Source of the DNA: Novosphingobium guangzhouense
Lineage (GTDB): Bacteria; Pseudomonadota; Alphaproteobacteria; Sphingomonadales; Sphingomonadaceae
Reading direction: 5' to 3'
Length of the DNA: 64,000 nt
Assembly: GCF_002896965.1 (NCBI RefSeq)
Contig: NZ_LYMM01000031.1
Coordinates: 19,513 to 83,512 of the forward strand
In this document: in pieces, positions 59,440 to 64,000 of the stretch
Layout: each line of letters opens with the position of its first letter
How positions within the stretch are numbered: the first letter of the stretch is position 1
The notes under the pieces: model-generated
Databases searched by the model: none
What the model saw: the letters and a program-made list of their open reading frames with translations, nothing else
Told to the model about the DNA's origin: nothing
Made by a program: the position numbers and the translations under genes

Positions 59440-62184
59440 TTGACGATAAGTCTGAATAATGGGTTGATCGGCCTGTCGGTTCTGGGAGGAACGACGGCCT
59501 ACTCATCCTATCTCAGTGCCGCCGCCTCGGCAGAGAGCCCTGCGGTGATCGCGGCGAAGAAGGCCTTCACCACGCCCGAGACGACCGCGCCCTGGCTGGA
59601 CGCGCTGGGCACCGATACGGCCACCACCGCGCAGGTTGCCGCGGTCAAGCGGCTATCGTCGATCATCGATACCAAGACCGACAGTTCACTGGAGGATCTG
59701 CCCGATATCCAGACTGCCTTCACGGCATACAAAGCACTGGAAAACCTGCGTATTCTGGCACAGGCGGGCACCTCCAAGACGATATCCGACACCGAACGCG
59801 CATCGCTGGACAAGGCGTTTTCCAAGGGCCTTGCAGAGCTTCAGGGCTTTTTGGGCACGGCCGATACCGACCTTCTGGAGATCGCCTTCGACTCCGTCAC
59901 CAGCAGCACCCGGTCCTTGGGGGTGGAGGCGCGCTATGCCTCCGACCCGGTCGCCGGGGCCGGGGTGACGGCCACCCGCGCCGCGCCCGTCGAGGGGCTG
60001 AGCGGCAATGAAATTTTTCAGCTTACCCTGACGCGCGGCACCACCAGCGAAGTCGTCAGCGTCGATCTTTCGCAAACGGATACGCAACCGCCCACGCTCG
60101 ATTCGGTCGCCGCCGCGCTCAATGCCGCGATCGGCGCGAAGATCGCCACCGACGCCGCCGGCAACCCGGTGCTCGATGCCGATGGCAACACCACCTCGCA
60201 GTGGAAATCGCATTTCACGGTGGAGAAGACCGACGGCCAGTGGGGCCTTGTCTTCACCCCCTCGGGCACCGAGAAAGTCTCGATCGATCAGGTCGCGGCG
60301 GGCGATGCGCTGATGGTGGCCAGCGGCGACACGACCACGATATCGGGCACGAAATCGCCCACGTCCGCCAATGTCTATCGCATAGAAGACCTGGCCGGGT
60401 CGCTGACCTGGGAGCGGCTGAGCAAGATCAACGGGATCGACACCACCGGCACCGCGCGGGCAGAGGCCGTTGCGCTGGCCACCGCCAAGGCCACCAAGAC
60501 CGATCTTGACGAAGACGCCGACTACACCGTCCTTGCCCCCAGCAGCGCCAACGGCATCGTCACCGATGCGGATGGCTACAGCTACATCGTGGGCAGCACC
60601 TCGGGCGATCTGGGCAAGCAGGTGGGCGACGGCGCGGACGACCTGTTCCTGACCAAAGTGGACAGCGAAGGCACCGTGATCTGGCAGCGCAACCTTGGCG
60701 CGGCGGGCTCTGCATCCGGCGCGGCGGTAACGATCGCGCCGAACGGGGAGATCGTAGTTGCGGGCACCGTTTCGGGCGCCTTCAACGGCAGCGACGACAG
60801 CCAGACCGACCTCCTCGTCAGCCGCTTCAACGCGAAGGGAGAGGAACTTTCCAGCACCGCGATCCGGCAGGTCGGCAATGAAACCGCCAGCGCGGTGACG
60901 GTGGGCAACGACGGGTCGATCTACATCGCCGGGCGCGCCTCCAGCGGGGGCGGGGACGCGGTGATCGTGCGGCTCGACGCGGCGGGCAAGATGCAGGAGC
61001 GGCGCATCATCGATAGCGGCGGATCGGATTCCATCTCGGCCCTTGCCATCGACGGGGACGGCAACCTGCTGGCGCTGACCAGCGAACAGGGCGTCGCCAC
61101 GCTGCGCCGGATCGATGCCGCATCGCTGGGCACGGACCTGGGATCGGTGGCGCTGGGCACCGCATCGGCAAAGGCGATCGCGGTATCCAACACGGGGCAG
61201 ATCGCCATCGTCGGATCGACCACGACGGCGATCGGCGGCGCGCAGGCCAATGCCCTGAGCGGCGGGATGGACGCCTTCGTGACGCTGGTGGAGCCCGACT
61301 TCTCCGCCACGACCACAAGCTACATCGGCACCGCCAGCGCCGATCAGGCAGACAGCGTCGCCTATCTGGGCGGCGTGCTCTATGTCGGCGGGCGCACGGC
61401 GGGCACGCTGGGAGAGGCGAAGACAGGCACCGTCGACGGCTTCGTGGCGCGGATCGATCCGGCGACGGGGTCGGTGCAGACGGTGTCGCAATGGGGCAGC
61501 CGCAGCGCCACGGTAGAGCCGGTGCGCATCGCCGCCGTTGCGGGCGGGGCAACCGGCGCGCTGGGGGCGCTGGGCCTGCATCGCGGCGTGCTCAACCAGC
61601 AGACCACCGGGGATCTGATCACCGAAACCTCGCTGCGGGTAGGCGATACCTTCAAGATCAGCGTCGATGGAGAGGCCGCGCGCACCGTCACCATCGAAAA
61701 GGGCGAGACGATGACCAGCCTTGCCGCCAAGATCCGCAAGATCACCGGCACCGACGCCACCATCGCCACCCCCTTCACCAACGACGCGTCCAGCCTGCGG
61801 ATCGACGTGAAGGCCGGGCACACGCTGGAGCTGATCGCGGGCGCGGACGGCAGCGATGCGCTTTCCAAGCTGGGGCTCGATCCGATCCGTCTGGTGCCCT
61901 CCAGGGTGCTGGACCCCAAGGCCGCGAAAGTGACGCCGGGGGGCCGCTTCAACCTGGGCCTTTCCGATGGACTGACGCTGAGCGCCGCCGCCACGGCCAC
62001 CACCGCGCTGGGCAAGATCAAGGATGCGCTTTCCATGATCCAGTCGGCCTATCGTTCGCTTTACTGGGATGCGGGCAAGGCGGCGGTCGTCGACGGTACG
62101 CTGGCGACGGGCACCGGCAGCGCCTACCAGCAATCGCGCCTCGCCAGCTATCAGGCCGCGCTTTCGCGCCTTTCGGGTTCATAA
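59440..62184 (+). CDS. flaEY: FlaEY-like flagellar protein with SBBP-type repeats
   Basis: A 914-residue protein. The N-terminus (LNNGLIGLSVLGGTTAYSS) and the early part resemble hook- or flagellin-associated proteins exported by the flagellar system. The middle carries beta-propeller-like SBBP repeats (YIVGSTSGDLG, DLFLTKVDSEGTVIWQRNLG, IVVAGTVSGAFNG). The C-terminal ~100 residues are helical (LGKIKDALSMIQSAYRSLYW) like the end of a flagellin-type protein. The name follows the Caulobacter-type flaEY gene next to basal-body genes, whose role is poorly defined. The start is TTG 59440 with GAGGC upstream. It is divergent from fliG, with a 97-base shared promoter gap. Confidence 0.68.
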   Translation: MTISLNNGLIGLSVLGGTTAYSSYLSAAASAESPAVIAAKKAFTTPETTAPWLDALGTDTATTAQVAAVKRLSSIIDTKTDSSLEDLPDIQTAFTAYKALENLRILAQAGTSKTISDTERASLDKAFSKGLAELQGFLGTADTDLLEIAFDSVTSSTRSLGVEARYASDPVAGAGVTATRAAPVEGLSGNEIFQLTLTRGTTSEVVSVDLSQTDTQPPTLDSVAAALNAAIGAKIATDAAGNPVLDADGNTTSQWKSHFTVEKTDGQWGLVFTPSGTEKVSIDQVAAGDALMVASGDTTTISGTKSPTSANVYRIEDLAGSLTWERLSKINGIDTTGTARAEAVALATAKATKTDLDEDADYTVLAPSSANGIVTDADGYSYIVGSTSGDLGKQVGDGADDLFLTKVDSEGTVIWQRNLGAAGSASGAAVTIAPNGEIVVAGTVSGAFNGSDDSQTDLLVSRFNAKGEELSSTAIRQVGNETASAVTVGNDGSIYIAGRASSGGGDAVIVRLDAAGKMQERRIIDSGGSDSISALAIDGDGNLLALTSEQGVATLRRIDAASLGTDLGSVALGTASAKAIAVSNTGQIAIVGSTTTAIGGAQANALSGGMDAFVTLVEPDFSATTTSYIGTASADQADSVAYLGGVLYVGGRTAGTLGEAKTGTVDGFVARIDPATGSVQTVSQWGSRSATVEPVRIAAVAGGATGALGALGLHRGVLNQQTTGDLITETSLRVGDTFKISVDGEAARTVTIEKGETMTSLAAKIRKITGTDATIATPFTNDASSLRIDVKAGHTLELIAGADGSDALSKLGLDPIRLVPSRVLDPKAAKVTPGGRFNLGLSDGLTLSAAATATTALGKIKDALSMIQSAYRSLYWDAGKAAVVDGTLATGTGSAYQQSRLASYQAALSRLSGS

Positions 62185-62195
62185 GGAACGCCCCC

Positions 62196-62621
62196 ATGTC
62201 CACGCTTCCCCCCCTGTTCGACGGCATGGGCCGCGCCATGAAGTCCATGGCCGAACGCCAGCGCGTGATCGCCGAGAACGTCGCCAATTCCGAAACGCCC
62301 GGCTACAAGGCGCGCACGGTGGAGGCGCCGGACTTTTCCGCGCTGGTCGACGGCCAGCTGGGCGCACAGGGTACGCCCCACGTCGCCCGGCCGCATGTGG
62401 AACTGTCCAGCGGGATGACCGCGCTGGGCGCCAGCGCCCCGCAGGCGGGCGGGCGCATCGTGCTCGATGGCAACACCAGCGAAACCAAGCCCGATGGCAA
62501 CAACGTGACGCTGGAAGACCAGCTGCTTTCGCTGGGGCAGGTGCAGCAGGACTATGCGGCGATGACCAGCCTCTACCGCAAACAGATGGCGCTGATGAAG
62601 ACGGCGGTGGGCAAGGGGTAA
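62196..62621 (+). CDS. flgB: Flagellar basal-body rod protein FlgB
   Basis: A 141-residue proximal rod protein. The N-terminal rod signature RQRVIAENVANSETPGYKAR (residues 21-40) is followed by a variable loop and the C-terminal helix VQQDYAAMTSLYRKQMALMK. AAGGA precedes ATG 62196 and the gene begins 11 bases after the flaEY stop, so the two are co-transcribed. The usual partner flgC does not follow. It must lie elsewhere. Confidence 0.93.
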   Translation: MSTLPPLFDGMGRAMKSMAERQRVIAENVANSETPGYKARTVEAPDFSALVDGQLGAQGTPHVARPHVELSSGMTALGASAPQAGGRIVLDGNTSETKPDGNNVTLEDQLLSLGQVQQDYAAMTSLYRKQMALMKTAVGKG

Positions 62622-63059
62622 GACTGGAGGGCCAGGCCTTTTCGATCCTCCAATTTAAAGGATGATGGCCGCAAAGGCCCCGTCGCATAAAAAATTCGCG
62701 CCGCTCATCCCGGATTCAGCATCCATTTCGGACATTGCAGCGTTGTGACGCAAAGCCGCAAACTTGCGGGATTGCACGGTCTCATCCGGGTTTTTCGGAA
62801 GGGGAGTCTTGGAATTGCGCAAGAAATGCGAAATTTTAAGGATATCGCAAGAGGGTAGAGGCCAGATCGCAAGTTCCGCTGCAACAACGGCGGTCGTGAA
62901 AAAGACCCGATTCGGCATGTCCGGCGGTTATACGGATTGACCGGGAATGCCGGGCATGAAAAGTCGAGGCTTCCTCGCAACGGAAACAAGATCTGCATGA
63001 ACGACAAGTCGCCCGGAATGCATCAACGGGCCGATACACAACAAGTAACGGAGGCGGCG
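62622..63059. promoter_or_regulatory. Long intergenic region with repeated CGCAAG boxes
   Basis: No credible gene is present on either strand. The hexamer CGCAAG occurs at 62818-62823, 62846-62851 and 62868-62873, with its complement CTTGCG at 62763-62768. The last two direct copies extend to ATCGCAAG with starts 22 bases apart, about two helical turns, which suits cooperative binding by a dimeric regulator. The tandem-HTH protein encoded immediately downstream is the obvious candidate. The site GGAGG (63050-63054) lies before its ATG. Confidence 0.4.
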
Positions 63060-64000
63060 ATGACGACGATCGATTACCATCGCGCGCTTGTATTCCCCAA
63101 TCGTATCCGCAAGTTCCGCAAGCAACTCAATATCGGTTCGCTGCTGGAATTGTCGGAACGCCTTCCGGGAATAACCTATATCCGCCTCTCCAAGATCGAA
63201 CGCGGGGAAATCTTTGCGCGGGCCGACGAACTGCGTGATCTGGGCCGCGCGCTGGGGGTGGACCCGGTGGACCTGCTGATCGACGTGGATGCCCCCGGTT
63301 TCGATATCGCCGCCTGGGCCGAACCGCTGCACGGCCCCGCCCCGGCCGACCCTGAAGCGGAACTTGGCGCGGTACTGCTGGCCGCCGCCCTGCGCGCGCG
63401 GCGCGGGGGCGATCCGGCGCTGACGATCGCGGTGCTGGAAAGCGAATACGGCATCGCCCCGGTCGTGCTGTCCCGCATCGAAAACGCGCTCAAGCCGCTG
63501 GACCGCTGGAACGAGGATGTGCGCGCCGCCCTGCGCCGCCTGTTCGGCGCGGCGACTGACGGCGCGCTTGTCGCCCACATCGAAGCGCTGAACGCTGCGG
63601 GCGCTCTGGATGCGGTGCTGCCGCTGGTGGCCAACCCCGAAATCCGCCTGGCCAAATCACGCACGCGCATCGCCGCGCTGAAGGACGAACTGACCGGCCG
63701 CCAGCCCGAAGCCCCGGCACCTGCCGCCGCCGGCGCCACCACCGCCACCGGCGCCGTGGCAAGCGACAGAACTCAGGCCATGCCCGCTGCTTCGACTACG
63801 GCTGCGGCTGCGGCTGCGGCTCCTGCTTCGGCCATCCCGCCTGCCCTTGCCGCCCTGCGCCTTCTTCCCGTTATCGGCACCCCCCTGCCCAATGGCCTGA
63901 TCGCGCCCACGCCCACCGGGGCGCAAGTCGAAGCCCCGCGCAGCGCCGGGCCGCGCGCCTATGGCCTGCGCCTTGGCCGCCCGACGCTGGGCGCCGGGCT
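63060..64000 (+). CDS. Helix-turn-helix regulator with two HTH-like segments (incomplete at right edge)
   Basis: The frame is open from ATG 63060 to the window end (313 codons, no stop). Residues ~15-75 form an XRE-type HTH (IRKFRKQLNIGSLLELSERL, then YIRLSKIERGEIFARADEL, VDPVDLLID). A second similar segment occurs at about 105-160 (LLAAALRARRGGDPALTIAV, VVLSRIENALKPL), suggesting an internal duplication. Then comes a long Ala/Pro-rich linker with a GCTGCG microsatellite at 63801-63821. The last residues (RAYGLRLGRPTLGAG) may begin an effector domain. The start is chosen by GGAGG at 63050-63054. In-frame ATGs at 62997 and 63018 are alternatives. Confidence 0.7.
   Translation, partial: MTTIDYHRALVFPNRIRKFRKQLNIGSLLELSERLPGITYIRLSKIERGEIFARADELRDLGRALGVDPVDLLIDVDAPGFDIAAWAEPLHGPAPADPEAELGAVLLAAALRARRGGDPALTIAVLESEYGIAPVVLSRIENALKPLDRWNEDVRAALRRLFGAATDGALVAHIEALNAAGALDAVLPLVANPEIRLAKSRTRIAALKDELTGRQPEAPAPAAAGATTATGAVASDRTQAMPAASTTAAAAAAAPASAIPPALAALRLLPVIGTPLPNGLIAPTPTGAQVEAPRSAGPRAYGLRLGRPTLGAG

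Noticed and set aside
62705..63039. Short leftward frames (67-100 codons) between flgB and the HTH regulator
   Set aside because: Atypical composition, no site and mutually overlapping; better explained as noncoding regulatory DNA.
1..64000. CRISPR array, tRNA or rRNA genes
   Set aside because: No regularly spaced identical repeats and no tRNA-like TTCGA arm with a cloverleaf or rRNA core sequences were recognised by eye; a tRNA scan would settle it.

Overview
The window is high-GC bacterial chromosome. It most likely comes from a sphingomonad (Novosphingobium/Sphingobium-like alphaproteobacterium). This is inferred from a TonB-dependent receptor of the sphingomonad type, an IorA/IorB-type molybdenum hydroxylase, a Caulobacter-like flagellar operon with a FlaEY-type protein, and a large Wzx/Wzy exopolysaccharide locus. 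No rRNA, tRNA, insertion sequence, phage or CRISPR array was found.

Layout. (1) 0-10.7 kb is a small-molecule uptake and oxidation cluster: a class I methyltransferase, a TonB-dependent receptor, a small helical protein, a fumarate-reductase-like flavoprotein, an alpha/beta-hydrolase-fold protein lacking its catalytic serine and histidine, a class A flavin monooxygenase, and a two-subunit 2Fe-2S/molybdopterin oxidoreductase. Gene fusions and ATGA overlaps show several are co-translated. The substrate cannot be read from the sequence. (2) 10.7-16.8 kb holds a candidate structured RNA ending in a terminator-like hairpin, then an AT-rich promoter and an 1857-residue autotransporter adhesin. (3) 16.9-20.3 kb holds a HepT/MntA (HEPN/nucleotidyltransferase) toxin-antitoxin pair whose toxin gene has an in-frame TAA at codon 17, an MscS channel and two small orphan proteins. 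(4) 20.3-22.7 kb holds flgD and fliK. (5) 22.7-51.9 kb is one continuous exopolysaccharide locus in several divergent blocks: nucleotide-sugar genes, eight glycosyltransferases, two pyruvyltransferases, an aminotransferase, Wzx flippase, Wzy-like polymerase, a Wzc-type tyrosine autokinase, an outer-membrane beta-barrel, an initiating sugar-phosphate transferase, a Wza-type lipoprotein, a glycosidase and a SleB-type hydrolase. (6) 52.2-52.8 kb encodes a LuxR/NarL-type regulator with an atypical receiver domain. (7) 52.9-62.6 kb is a flagellar cluster (fliG-fliH-fliF-fliN-flbD-like-flhA, with flaEY-flgB divergent). (8) A regulator with two helix-turn-helix-like segments runs off the right edge.

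How it works together. The polysaccharide locus looks complete for a Wzx/Wzy pathway: initiation on a lipid carrier, assembly by glycosyltransferases, decoration with pyruvate and probably an unusual CDP-linked sugar, flipping, polymerisation, and export through the Wzc/Wza/beta-barrel set. Adhesin, polysaccharide and flagellar genes lie side by side, and a 12-base element is shared by the adhesin and LuxR-regulator promoters, with a near-copy in the export promoter. This suggests a motile-to-sessile switch. That regulon is an inference.
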